Source of the DNA: Sanderia malayensis
Taxonomy: Eukaryota > Cnidaria > Scyphozoa > Semaeostomeae > Pelagiidae
Length of the DNA stretch: 64,000 bases
Assembly (NCBI GenBank): GCA_013076295.1
Contig: RQOL01000718.1
Coordinates: 3,100,001 to 3,164,000, forward strand
Reading direction: 5' to 3'
Of the stretch, positions 1-10,844 are shown piece after piece. Position 1 is the first letter of the stretch. The number at the start of each line of letters is the position of its first letter. The position numbers were made by a program, and so were the translations under genes. The notes beneath the pieces are model-generated. The model ran no database searches and was not told the origin of the DNA. It worked only from the letters and a program-made list of their open reading frames with translations.

Positions 1-20
1 TCATAATTATCTGCCTGCAG

Positions 21-3000
21 AAGTGAAACGAGAGTTGTCAGAATACAGACATGCCATTGACAAGAATATGAATATATTTTATTCAGCCGATGCAGAAGAA
101 AAGCAAAGGCTCTCTAAAAGCCCCCAGCCGATCCGTTCTGCTAAGCTGCGTCCACCCCCACCACGGAGGACAAAGAGTGAAGATTTGCTTAAAGTTGATT
201 TATCTTCATCTTCTCTCCCAACAACCAATGAAAGACTCAGAAAGTCACCCAGTGCTGGAAACCCTATACCAGTCCACGGTAATAAACCCATTTAATATTT
301 CATCTTATTCATGCACCCTATGTGCAAGATTACACGCAAAAACTCGACTAAATTAGCTTTCTGTATGAAATGCAGATCCCATGACAATTACCATACTATT
401 CACCACATTTTTTATTTTCACTGCATTGTACGATGGTTATTCTTTGCTCCCAGAACTCATGAATAAGAATGTAAAATCCCGACCAGCGGCAGTTCAACCA
501 ACGCGAATTCAAGCGAACAAATCTCCGATTGGTCGCAGTCTCAATAACCTCGATATGGTGCAGCTTGATTTACCTCGCTCTGGGTTAATTCGACATGCTG
601 GCATAAAGAAGCATAAGAGTGAAGAGAACTTGATTCTGCGCACAAAAAATTTGAAGGCATCATCGTCTTCTACAGCCGGACTTACAGACAACCAACGTAC
701 AGACAACCAACGTACAGACAACCAACGTACAGACAACGTACAGACAAAAGATTCTTTTGATGGTGATGCCAAATTGGTAAGCTTGAATTTTATTATTTAT
801 AGCTCTGATTTCTTCTGGGTACATTTTGATGTGTTTGAGGCCGTCATTATTAACCCATAAAGATGATTTTCTCTGCAGGATATTGGAAGTGACACAACAA
901 CAACAACAACATCATCAGGGAAAGAGAATGCGTCCTTATTCAACGATCGGACATTTCCACCCCTACCGGTAATTATCAATGAAATTTATTAATTATCGAT
1001 CTTTTTATATTATTGATAATGATGGAGAGACACCCTTGTAGAGTTGTATGGAGTGGCTGGACTCATTACATTGCGTCCCTGTGTTTCGCTCGCCTACTGT
1101 TGGGGCGAAGGAATGAGCAAAAACACAGGGACGCAATGTAACGAGTCTATGGAGTGGCTTAACCGCCAACTAACTAAGCGCGGTTCGTTTTCACCTGAAT
1201 TATGCATCAGTTTTTGCATGACGTATCTTGTGATTCGAAACAGAAGCACGCACGGGTTGTATGGTACCCTCTTTCTAAATAACCATGTTAATTTTTTTTA
1301 GAACTTCTCGCTGAAACAAGAAAAGACTGGCATGACAAGAATATCTGACCTTTCTGAACAAGACATGGCCAAAGTTAGATCACTAGCATTAATTGAGCTC
1401 ACAGCTTTATTTGATAATTGTGGTATTTCAATGAAGAGAAGGAAGCACATGACAAAATCTAGACAAAATGGCAAGTTCATCGTATATGTTCATTTTTATA
1501 TTCTTGTGTGAAATTTGTATCCTCTTTATGTTTTTAACGTGGATATCGTTTTATGTAGAGGGTGTCATATTTGGTGTAGCCTTACCATTTTTATCGCAAA
1601 GAGATTATGCTAAAGAAAGCGATAAAGGCAAGTCACAGGTTCCACGCTTTTTTAAAGACGTAAGTGGCTTAGCTTTATCAGTGTTGATATCTGTATGATC
1701 CCTGTGTAAGCATTGTCTAATTGCATTGCTAACATTACTGTTTCGTCTCTTTTAGCTGATTGGATATCTTCAGGACAATGCTCTTCGCGAGCAGGGTCTA
1801 CTGCGTGTCTCTGGCTCTCAACAAAGAATCAAGGTAATTATAATAAATTATAATAATTATCATGGCGATTTGATTGCATCTTTAATTGCTACGTGTCACG
1901 TGTTTGATGTTGTTGATGTTGCATTGATGCTAGGCTTTACGAGATGAATTAGAAGAGTCATACAGTAATGGCAGCGATTTTAACTGGAAGGATAGACATG
2001 CGAGAGATGTGGCAACAATTCTGAAGCAATTTCTAAGGTTATCAGAGATCCCCAATCTACTCTTAACACAGCCTGTGTTTTACACACATGTGTAATTGAT
2101 TTGATTTTGATAAAGTTACCAGAAACATTGTGGAAAAGAAAGCAATGGTTAAAGCTATCGCAATGAAAGTTTTGTTAATTTATTTTGTGATCAAACTACT
2201 TGACCGAACGTATATTTTTTTATTTCATTTTATTTTAGAGAGCTACCAATTCCGTTGCTTACACATGAATATCAGCAGACCTTTGTTGCCGTTTCTGGTA
2301 AATTATTATCAACAATTATCATAAAATTATCATACAATTATCATATCTTGTTTAACCGTCTGTTAATGAGTGAGTTAATATTGTATACCGAGAGTTCTCA
2401 TCTCTTTGTAGGGCTTCAAGAACGTAAATTGCAGCTACAAGCTTTGAATCTTCTTGTTGTGTTAATGCATCCAGTTTACAGAAACACTTTGCATGTAGGC
2501 TCACCATTCAACTCTCTATATCGTGTGTGTATGTGTGTCTATGTGTGTATATGTCTATGTGTATATGTGTGTGTCTCTGTATGTGTGTGTCTCTGTATGT
2601 GTGTGTCTATGTGTGTGTTTGTCTATGTGTTTATGTGTGTGTGTGTCTATGTTGTGTGTGTATTTAACGATATCTATTTGAAATCCGATATGCTGCCTAG
2701 TGGAGAAAAGAGGGAGACCATTTATCGAGCTTTTGTTTATCTGGAATACTTTTGTTTGTTTGTTGCAGGTTCTTTTGAGATTTCTTGACAAGGTTGTTCA
2801 ATTTGACAAGGAGAACAAAATGGATTTGAACAATGTTTCCATGATCATGGCTCCTAACCTTTTCTTAGAGTCCAACAATCGAACAACGTTGGCTGAAGTT
2901 CACAAAGTGGCAGAAACAACCGATGTTATGAGAATGTTGATAAAGTATCACAAAATTCTGTGGATAGTAAGTTACTTTGTGATTATAATTCTAACACTCA

Positions 3001-4623
3001 CAGAGCCCTTAACGTCTTCGGATTTATTCTTTGCATTTTCTTGCATTCAAAACGAAAGTAAGTACATTTGTATCTAGTCCTGTATAAAAGTTTCAGCACT
3101 TATATATTTGTCATTATTTTTAGGTTCCAGACTTCATGGTCACTCAAATTCGCTATCTCCACGAAGCTGGATCCAAGGCACGTGATACCAAAGCTGTAAG
3201 TACTTCATGTATGTTGAATTTATGAATCTTTGTATACAAAGTGACGTAATACCGTACGTGTTCATTACTTGACTACGAATTATTGTTGGACTATGCTTTA
3301 CTCTAGGTGAAGAAGATTATAGCAAAAAGGATGAAGAACGAAACAGTTAGTCAGCCTAAAGGCAAAATTTCTAGTAGCGGAGATGAAATTGATTCTGGAG
3401 AGGTGAGGAGTTTGGGTTCTGGTTGTTCTTGCATTTGTGTTATTGCGAAACACCCCAATGTATTAGATAAAGGATGAAAAACTCGTGTAGTTATTTCCTG
3501 CGTTGTAGATGTCGATGTACAACCGAAAACTTTTCTTTGAATTTTTTTCCGACCTTGGTTTATTGAGAATATTATTGACCAGATAACCATGATATCTATG
3601 TTGTCAATGTTATGCTGCTGATGTCACATAACATCTGCTTTTTCAGTTGCAAAAGTTTTATTCAAATATTCAGCATGTTCGGTACTTTTGCATCCATTTC
3701 AAATATTTTTCATGAATTTTAATTAGCTAGTTATCATGGCTTGAGCTTTTTTGCTGAATTTTTCATTAAAACGAAGGATCTTTCCACCCTCTCTCTTTAA
3801 CTCATATTTTACCAATTACAATTCACACACTGTTAAATTTGCATAGTTCTAACTCGTGCAGTTCGAACTCCAGCTAGTTTAAACGAAGCTAACTTTAAGG
3901 ATGAATATAGAGCCGATCCTTATAAAACAATCTTTATAATTTGAACTTGTTTCAATTCACTGCACTTGTATACCCCCTCCTTAGGGTGTTGGGGGTTAGT
4001 TGGAGCTCACTGTTGGGCATCAATCAATCAATATCTTATTTCGATATTACAGGTTGAAGATCTGGACCCGATAATACGCGTGAAGGCACCAATGTTTAAC
4101 AAGACATGCATGGCAATACAAGTGACCGATTCACTAACTGCATCAGATGTCATTGAAAGGTTTCGAAGTAAAAGGAACAGCATTAGAGAAATGACAGAAC
4201 TTAGCAGGCTAATTGGTACAAATGCAAACAGGAAACGCAGTGATTCTGATCTCGACCGACAGGACAACGATGCAGTTACACTTTATGAAGTTGGAGGCAA
4301 TATCGGTATGATATATTATTTATCATTCTCATTTTCGTTATGCTCGGTACGTTTCTACTTTGTTTTATTGCTTCTTAAATTTGGGAGGAGTCCACTTGTA
4401 ATGTGTTTTCAAGTTGTAAGGAGAATTCATGTGAGCATATGCTAGATTCCAACCTCCAAAGGACGCGTTTATTCTCACATGATTACATTGCATAGTTTTT
4501 GACATTTGACGTTTCATTGCGTTGCTAGGGGAACGACGTCTGGACCCAAATACAAATATAATGTCACTTTTGAAAGTGAACCCTAATGCAGAATGGTTGC
4601 TGAAGTTCAAAGCATTGCTATAA
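21..4623 (+). CDS. ARHGAP18: RhoGAP protein, ARHGAP18/28/40 type (3' part, spliced)
   Basis: This is a Rho GTPase-activating protein that would switch off Rho-family GTPases at the cell cortex. The 5' end lies outside the window. Exons read: 21-278, 454-776, 879-968, 1302-1470, 1559-1659, 1756-1833, 1934-2037, 2239-2297, 2412-2494, 2769-2966, 3124-3195, 3307-3402, 4053-4305, 4529-4623 (TAA). The first three encode a low-complexity, Ser/Pro/Arg-rich N-terminal region. The RhoGAP fold starts near the FGVALPF segment (from 1560), with the arginine-finger region EQGLLRVSGS at 1790-1820 and the MIMAPNLF helix near 2845-2870. The C-terminus GNIGERRLDP...NPNAEWLLK closely resembles the end of vertebrate ARHGAP18, which supports this subfamily over generic RhoGAPs. 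The intron after 1470 appears to have a GC donor. I cannot separate ARHGAP18, 28 and 40 by eye. Confidence 0.88.
684..749 (+). repeat. 15-bp in-frame coding repeat in the RhoGAP exon
   Basis: A 15-bp unit beginning acagacaacc is repeated head to tail just over three times, then decays. In the RhoGAP reading frame it encodes the pentapeptide TDNQR three times, followed by TDNVQT. It lies in the disordered N-terminal region upstream of the GAP domain and keeps the frame open. Confidence 0.8.
1047..1160. mobile_element. Short inverted-repeat element flanked by 12-bp direct repeats
   Basis: Arms at 1060-1086 and 1121-1147 are inverted copies of each other with one mismatch in 27 bp. They are bracketed by direct repeats TATGGAGTGGCT at 1047-1058 and 1148-1159. 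The element sits in an intron of the RhoGAP gene. One arm plus the adjoining ccatagactc reappears at 18803-18833, so it belongs to a dispersed family. It resembles a small MITE or foldback element; no superfamily can be assigned. Confidence 0.6.
2524..2660 (+). repeat. TG/TATG-rich microsatellite
   Basis: Imperfect (TG)n tract interspersed with TATG and TCTG, inside a RhoGAP intron (2495-2768). Long open frames across it on both strands are a by-product of the simple repeat. Confidence 0.9.
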
Positions 4624-5055
4624 AACTTATTGGACAGTATGAAGTAAACGGTTTGGTGTAATTATATTTACATCATCAGGTTGTACTTAGAAGCATGGAA
4701 CGAGGTTAGTTACTGGTCAATTCGCGATTCCTGACATGTTGACAATGTTTTGTGACCGTGCTTGAATATTGAAGCAGCACAATGTTATTGCTAGTCATGG
4801 CACTTGACTATTAAACCAGGCCTTCAATTGATTTTTATGATTTTGCAAGTTGCACTTTTATAAAAGTATTTATAATGAGGGAATTTTGAAATTGTAAATT
4901 TGGCCCGATTTGAATTTTATAATTTATTATATTCATGTGTTTGTGATATGGTTTGTCTTTCATTCGCAGAAATTCACCGAAAGTATAGTTTTACTCCTGC
5001 ATTGTTGTTCCTATCGTTCGATTTCTAAGTGTTTGACACAAGGGAAGTTGTAATC

Positions 5056-5158
5056 TAGGCCCCGTTTACAGGGGAACGGAACGCACCTGCAAAAAAATTT
5101 TTTTTATCTACCAGTTCCACATCGCCCCGTTCCGTTGCCATGTAAACGAAGCCTTATT
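5056..5158. mobile_element. MITE-like inverted repeat of about 100 bp
   Basis: The ends pair as imperfect inverted repeats: ggccccgtttacagg...aacggaac on the left against gttccgtt...tgtaaacgaagcc on the right, with about 20 of 25 positions matching. The centre is an A/T-rich stretch. Ends of the GGCC..GTTTACA kind are common in short DNA-transposon derivatives; the superfamily is uncertain and the target duplication is unclear (TA or TTA). Confidence 0.5.
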
Positions 5159-5472
5159 CATGATGGCGGAAGTAGGAACTATACTATATACCAAAACGTG
5201 GGGAAATGGGAAATGGTTTGAGCAAGGGAATGTTAGATGGCGGATGTCAAGTTTACAGTAACTGACCCATGTGACTGTGTTTTACGGGTTTCTTGTTGTC
5301 AATTCTGAGCTTTGAGGTCGCCCGACCTGTGTTATTTAATAGGTTCATGCATTATTCAGTGTTTCAATTTTACCTATTTGCATGCAGCTGCCAGTTTTCA
5401 TTGTGAATTTACAAAGAATCATTTGATTCTTCTGTAGCATATTTAAAGGATCCCGTATGCAATTACTTTTCA

Positions 5473-5973
5473 CAGAACAATGAATACCAAAGAGCGCCGC
5501 ATTGCTTAAAAAAGAGACACGGAGACACGGTGGAAAGAGAGTGCTCCTTTTTCATCTTGCTTTGCTCGAGCAGAAAGATGACGCACAAAGAACAACACAG
5601 CGTCTAAGAAGATCTTTCCTGATGCCAGAATGTAAGTTTTTTAGTGAACTCTTCACTTCAACTCTTCCTTTAATAGGTTTAGTTTATTCAGGTTGTTCTG
5701 CGTAGGAAAATTTCTTTTCTGCCCGAGGGAGACCGTGAACTGCCGCATCACTTTGATTGTGAAATGATCTTGTTAGATTTATGGTCTTTTTGAAGAATTG
5801 ATTCGACTTGATACATGACAAAAAGACCCAAGCAAAAGTCCATTTATACCTGACGTGGGTTAACTTGTGAACAGAGTCACATATGGCCAAGTGTTACCAT
5901 GATATATTTGTCTCTATTTATTGTTTCAGGTGCCGCCGTGACCAAAAAGGATATCAAGTTTTCAATTGAAACG
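5473..5973 (+). other. Possible two-exon transcript of unknown function
   Basis: A segment ending at 5631 (CCAGAAT then gtaagttt) is followed by a second segment at 5931-5973 bounded by tttcag and gtaagt. In one frame the joined stretch is open: KKETRRHGGKRVLLFHLAL..., then MPE-C-AAVTKKDIKFSIET. Both splice signals are near consensus, but I recognise no family and see no convincing start codon. It could be exons of an unidentified plus-strand gene, 5' noncoding exons of the downstream GPCR, or chance. Confidence 0.25.
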
Positions 5974-6608
5974 TAAGTAAATACTTTTCAATTTCAACAT
6001 ATTTGTAACCAGTAATTATTACTAGGAATCTTTTCTACAATATATTTCCCCCCAAGGAGTAATAAACCGAAAACCAATCCATTCTCTCGAGTATCTTCTA
6101 TCAAATATTGAATCAATCTGCTTGGTTATGAGTTTTTTAAAATAAATGCTGAAAGCAAATGGAGATTACTAAACCAGGAATTTTGTCGTCATTAGGATTT
6201 CAAGTCGCTAACCAATCAGTTGACAACCTAAACTTGTGACATGGCTATTCGTGTATAAAAGCGAATAATTTAATCTTTTGGCCAGATATTCCACGTTGAT
6301 CAGGTTGCATCGATTTGTGTTGTTGTTGTGGGTGCTTTTGACTGGTCTTCATTGTTGATTCAAGTCATTATCGTCCTGTTTCCAAATTGTGAGACAATAC
6401 ACACGCAAATACTGATATACTGACTATTGCTGGTAAGCATTCTCACATATAATTATTATATATATATATGGAAATAAGTTATTCTTTATCGTGTAGCTTG
6501 TTGCTGTGAAGTTTTCTTGACGAATGAGTGAGATAGCTCAGAGAAAAACATCGCAGAGAATAGCTGGTTGAATACAGACAGAACAAATCCAGGAATGTCA
6601 ACTTGAAC

Positions 6609-7592
6609 ATGTTGGATTTCGCAAGTCCTTCGCCGTACCTTCATGTTATTATTGCTGTTCTGATTCTTACTGGCAACTGTATTGTTATCTATCTGTACTT
6701 CAGTGATTATCTTCTTCGCAAAGCATGCAACAGATTTGTCATATCTTTGGCTTTTTCTGATTTACTGGTAGCTTTGGTCTTCATACCGTGTCATGAGTTC
6801 TTCAACGAAGCAATAACGAAAGCAATTCACTTGCCGTTAAGTGGTTACGTTGCTTCTTTTGCCAGCTATGGGTCATTGTTAAATCTGTTTGCACTGACGT
6901 ATGATCGATATGTGGCTACGTTTCAGAGTCTGAGGTATCATGCTTTGATGACGAGTGCCAAAACTAAAGGCATGGTGCTGGCTATTTGGGGACTGGATGT
7001 AATTATCACACTGCTACCTTTGTCTTGGAAATATGTCACGCCTGCAGAGTTGAATGCTTTCTTGCTGCATATTTATCAAATGATTCTTATTATCATCATC
7101 ATAATTGCTTATGTGATGGTTACTTTGGTTTACATGAAGATCTTCATGGCTGTCAGACATCATCTGAATTTGGAGAGGAGGCAAACTAATAGGTTTATAT
7201 TCCATTGTCCTGGTGATGTAGACCCATCGGTCACTGTGAGCGAAGAACACGATGTTACAGTGTTTGACTTACCAGTAAATAATGCCTTGAATAGATTGTC
7301 GAATTCTCGCGTTGTTGCTGTAGAATTCAGAGCTGCAAAAGTTGTAATGGCCATGTTTATGGTGAATACTATTTGTTGGCTGCCTACTGTTGTTCTTAAT
7401 ATTGTTTACTTGGCATCGTGGTTCAAGAAGAAGCCATTTATACCCGATGGCCTCTTCCAGATTTCGAAGTACTGTTTTCTATCCTACAGCATTATTAATC
7501 CGTGGGTTTATGCACTGTTCAAAGAAGATTTCAGTAAGTCTTTTAGAAAGAAGATTTATAGAAGACTATGCCATCGCAAGGATTGGATATAA
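6609..7592 (+). CDS. Class A (rhodopsin-like) G protein-coupled receptor, intronless
   Basis: A single exon encodes 327 residues; I take ATG 6609 as the start, since an in-frame TTG just upstream is not a plausible animal start. Seven hydrophobic segments are visible. Class A hallmarks are GN in TM1 (residues 22-23), SLAFSDLLVA in TM2 (Asp 51), YDRY at the end of TM3 (98-101), CWLP in TM6 (256-259) and NPWVY in TM7 (297-301), followed by a basic short tail. Position 3.25 is Leu 75 instead of Cys and there is no extracellular-loop-2 cysteine, so the usual disulfide is missing, as in MECA-group and lipid receptors. The extracellular N-terminus is very short. The third intracellular loop (about 190-240) is moderately long and acidic. 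The ligand cannot be inferred. Confidence 0.85.
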   Translation: MLDFASPSPYLHVIIAVLILTGNCIVIYLYFSDYLLRKACNRFVISLAFSDLLVALVFIPCHEFFNEAITKAIHLPLSGYVASFASYGSLLNLFALTYDRYVATFQSLRYHALMTSAKTKGMVLAIWGLDVIITLLPLSWKYVTPAELNAFLLHIYQMILIIIIIIAYVMVTLVYMKIFMAVRHHLNLERRQTNRFIFHCPGDVDPSVTVSEEHDVTVFDLPVNNALNRLSNSRVVAVEFRAAKVVMAMFMVNTICWLPTVVLNIVYLASWFKKKPFIPDGLFQISKYCFLSYSIINPWVYALFKEDFSKSFRKKIYRRLCHRKDWI

Positions 7593-8329
7593 TGTTTGTG
7601 AACAGGCTAGCGCACTTCTATTTACTATATAGTCATAACAAGCCAAATAATGAAAGTTGTATAAATTAGTAATGCAGGGTTTTTATTAATCTCAATTCAG
7701 AAGAATAGGAAATTAATAATAAAATAGGAAACAATGTCTTTTCTTGCCAGGTAATAACCTCTTTCCAAAAGTAAATCATCCTGTGTTACCCTTTTTAAGA
7801 TTGCAATTGTCCTGCGGCTCAAACGCAGGAATACCGCAGACTTGGGGGCTTTCAGAGTGAGGCTAGCTAATGCTTGCTTGCGGCATGAGCATGACGATAG
7901 CAAATTCCAGGGAGAAAATTCCGAACAAAGTTGGAGAATGCGAACTATTACTTGAAGTGTATGACTGAAGCTTTGGAGTAGAAGTGTCAGACATAAAGCA
8001 TGCAATATAACTTGTTGACCGACGGGAAGAAGCTACTTGAGAAGTGATCAGCAGGTTGCAGATCCCTATTGAACAACATTTCATTTAGGCCCTGATAAAG
8101 AACACACCCGATCGAGGCTAAGTTGTAAAACATTCCAACGCAGTTTGTGTAAGTCATGCTTCTTCACTTGACAAATATTCCATTTTAACATTATTCATTC
8201 AATTAATACGTGGTAGGCTTACTTTTCATACCTATATGTAATGTTGGTATTGCTGTGATATCCATGATGGCTGGCTATTAATCTCTTTTCATTGTTTTCT
8301 GCTTCAAAGTGATTCCTAGTGCACTATAA
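7593..8329. other. Intergenic region 3' of the GPCR gene
   Basis: Contains the GPCR 3' flank and about 0.7 kb of unremarkable sequence. Open frames in this stretch lack splice signals, codon bias and recognisable similarity. I see no gene here. Confidence 0.4.
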
Positions 8330-8734
8330 GGCGGGCAACACAAATATGTTATGTTAGTGTCATCTTGAACTCAAATTTTCGGTCGGGCGGTCGGTCGGCA
8401 TAAAATTTTCTTGATTTTTTCGAAATATTTAAAAAATGGGCCTAAATTTGAAAAATCTTCCAATCGAAGGAATTTTAAAACTAGGCCTACACCTGATTCG
8501 AAGTTCAGATAGCCATTTTTATTTTGGAAGCATGCACGAAGTTACACAAAAGTTACACGTATTATAAAACTTTTCAATTCAGACAGCGAAACATTTTTCT
8601 TTTATATTTCGTGTTCACACATCATCTGAAAAGGATGTCATTTTAAATGACGCCCGACCCAAAAATCCGGATTTTTTTGTTTAGAATTATGGTCGGTCGG
8701 GTGACACTAACATAACATATTTGTGTTGCCCGCC
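8330..8734. mobile_element. 405-bp MITE with perfect 33-bp terminal inverted repeats
   Basis: The two ends are perfect inverted copies over 33 bp, beginning GGCGGGCAACACAAATATG. The element is flanked by the 3-bp duplication TAA (8327-8329 and 8735-8737). Subterminal regions on both sides carry GGTCGG-rich motifs. There is no coding capacity. A TAA target duplication with G-rich ends fits PIF/Harbinger-type non-autonomous elements. The perfect identity of the ends suggests recent insertion. Confidence 0.88.
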
Positions 8735-8867
8735 TAAGATAATTTTTCATCTTCTTTTCACATGTTCATGCTTTGAAACACGGTTGACAAAACACCACAC
8801 CAGGCAAAGGTGCTGAAGAATAAAGACAAAAACCAACATTGCCATCACAAATTGTAAGTTTTATGTC

Positions 8868-10437
8868 TCAATCATACATTCTCATACTATCTTCTAGAAG
8901 CTCCTGCATCCTCATACTATCTTCTAGAAGCTCCTGCATCCTCATACTATCTTCTAGGAGCTCATGCATCCTCATACTATCTTTTAGAAGCTCATGCATC
9001 CTCATACTATCTTCTAGAAGCTCATGCATCCTCATACTATCTTTTAGAAGCTCATGCAGCCTCATACTATCTTCTAGGAGCTCATGCATCCTCATACTAT
9101 CTTTTAGAAGCTCATGCATCCTCATACTATCTTCTAGAAGCTCATGCATCCTCATACTATCTTTTAGAAGCTCATGCAGCCTCATACTATCTTCTAGAAG
9201 CTCATACATTCTCATACTATCTTTTAGAAGCTCATGCAACCTCATACTATCTTCTAGGAGCTCATGCATCCTCATACTATCTTTTAGAAGCTCATGCATC
9301 CTCATACTATCTTCTAGAAGCTCATGCATCCTCATACTATCTTTTAGAAGCTCATGCAGCCTCATACTATCTTCTAGAAGCTCATACATTCTCATACTAT
9401 CTTTTAGAAGCTCATGCAACCTCATACTATCTTCTAGGAGCTCATGCATCCTCATACTATCTTTTAGAAGCTCATGCATCCTCTTGCTATCTTCTAGAAG
9501 CTCATGCAACCTCATACTATCTTCTAGAAGCTCAAGCGACCTCATACTATCTTCTAGAAGCTCATTCAACCTCATACTATCTTCTAGAAGCTCATTCAAC
9601 CTCATACTATCTCCTAGATGCTCATGCATCCTCATACTATCTTCTAGAAGCTCATGCAACCTCATACTATCTTCTAAAAGCTCACGCAACCTCATACTAT
9701 CTTCTAGAAGCTCATGCAACCTCATACTATCTTCTAGAAGCTCGTGCAACCTCATACTATCTTCTAGAAGCTCATGCAACCTCATACTATCTCCTAGAAG
9801 CTCGTGCAACCTCATACTATCTTCTAGAAGCTCATGCATCCTCATACTATCTTCTAGAAGCTCATGCAACCTCATACTATCTTCTAGAAGCTCATGCAAC
9901 CTCATACTATCTTCTAGAAGCTCGTGCAACCTCATACTATCTTCTAGAAGCTCATGCAACCTCATACTATCTTCTAGAAGCTCAAGCGACCTCATACTAT
10001 CTTCTAGAAGCTCATTCAACCTCATACTATCTTCTAGAAGCTCATTCAACCTCATACTATCTCCTAGATGCTCATGCATCCTCATACTATCTTCTAGAAG
10101 CTCATGCAACCTCATACTATCTTCTAGAAGCTCATGCAACCTCATACTATCTTCTAGAAGCTCATGCATCCTCATGCTATCTCCTAGAAGCTCATGCAAC
10201 CTCATACTATCTTCTAGAAGCTCAAGCGATCTCATACTATCTTCTAGAAGCTCATTCAACCTCATACTATCTTCTAGAAGCTCATTCAACCTCATACTAT
10301 CTTCTAGAAGCTCATGCACCCTCATACTATCTTCTAGAAGCTCATACATATTCATACTATCTCCTAGACGCTCATGCATCTTCATATTCTTTTTAGAAGC
10401 TCGTGCATCTTCAAGGTATCTTTAAGAAGTTCATGCA
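8868..10437. repeat. 30-bp minisatellite, about 50 units, with higher-order structure
   Basis: About 1.5 kb of head-to-tail 30-bp units of the form ctcatactatcttctagaa + gctcatgcatc. Variants alternate (cttctagaag or cttttagaag; gcatc, gcaac or gcagc), giving 60-bp dimers in the left half. Bases 9181-9300 recur exactly at 9361-9480, a 180-bp higher-order repeat, and the block around 9533-9630 recurs about 450 bp later at 9983-10080. Because 30 is divisible by 3, a frame stays open on each strand (over 500 codons), encoding decapeptide repeats of MRLHELLEDS type on the minus strand. Many unit differences change the amino acid, so coding constraint is not evident. The last two or three units decay after 10380. 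Confidence 0.95.
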
Positions 10438-10679
10438 TTCTCCAACAGTCTGGTACCATTGTGGCTTATGGTAAGATCGCCTTTGGGGACTGGCTGATAA
10501 AGAGCGAGGACTGAGAAGATGACAGAAGATTATTAGAAGACTGAGAGGATGACAGAAGATTATTAGAAGAAGTATCATGCAAGATGATTAAAATATGAAT
10601 GCAAGAACATTATTAGTATCTTAAGAGACAATTATTTTTTAATTTTTTGATACTAATATTTGTATAATTTTCTTTGTAG

Positions 10680-10844
10680 ATTTCGTGATTATAAGCACCT
10701 GGCTTTGTCCGTCATGCCAAGCCCTGTTCCGGTGGAGTTGCTGTTGGACTACCTTGCTGCGTCATATGGTCTTCATGGCTCTTTGTCCTTGACTCTGAAT
10801 CAACCTGTTTGTCGTGTTCTTGGTCCACGCCCTCCATTCTCAAG
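10680..10844 (+). CDS. Candidate internal coding exon of an unidentified gene
   Basis: This 165-bp segment is bounded by a good acceptor (ttttctttgtag) and donor (AAG then gtgaga), is visibly richer in GC than its surroundings and is open in one frame: FRDYKHLALSVMPSPVPVEL and onward to ...CRVLGPRPPFSR. It enters and leaves in the same phase. A possible preceding 50-bp exon at 8804-8853 (after caccag, before gtaagt) joins in frame, which would place the minisatellite inside an intron. I recognise no domain and find no start or stop exon, so this may also be a gene remnant. Confidence 0.35.

Larger units (their letters stand above)
4624..6608. other. Intergenic region between RhoGAP and GPCR genes
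   Basis: This holds the RhoGAP 3' flank, a short MITE-like inverted repeat (5056-5158), a possible two-exon transcript (5473-5973) and AT-rich sequence up to the GPCR start. A short (AT)n run lies near 6450-6470. I see no other conserved coding signal. Confidence 0.5.

Noticed and set aside
2255..2791. Long frames over the TG-rich tract
   Set aside because: Shadow of microsatellite sequence lying in a RhoGAP intron.
7697..8084. Minus-strand ORFs downstream of the GPCR
   Set aside because: No conserved motif, no matching splice signals and composition like the surrounding noncoding DNA.
8839..10425. Open frames of over 500 codons on both strands across the minisatellite, encoding decapeptide repeats
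   Set aside because: The 30-bp unit is divisible by three and lacks stop codons in these frames, so openness is automatic. Unit variants change amino acids as often as not and there is no conserved start or flanking coding exon in frame.
8868..10437. CRISPR-like regular spacing
   Set aside because: There are no unique spacers between repeats and the context is an animal genome; it is a plain tandem repeat.
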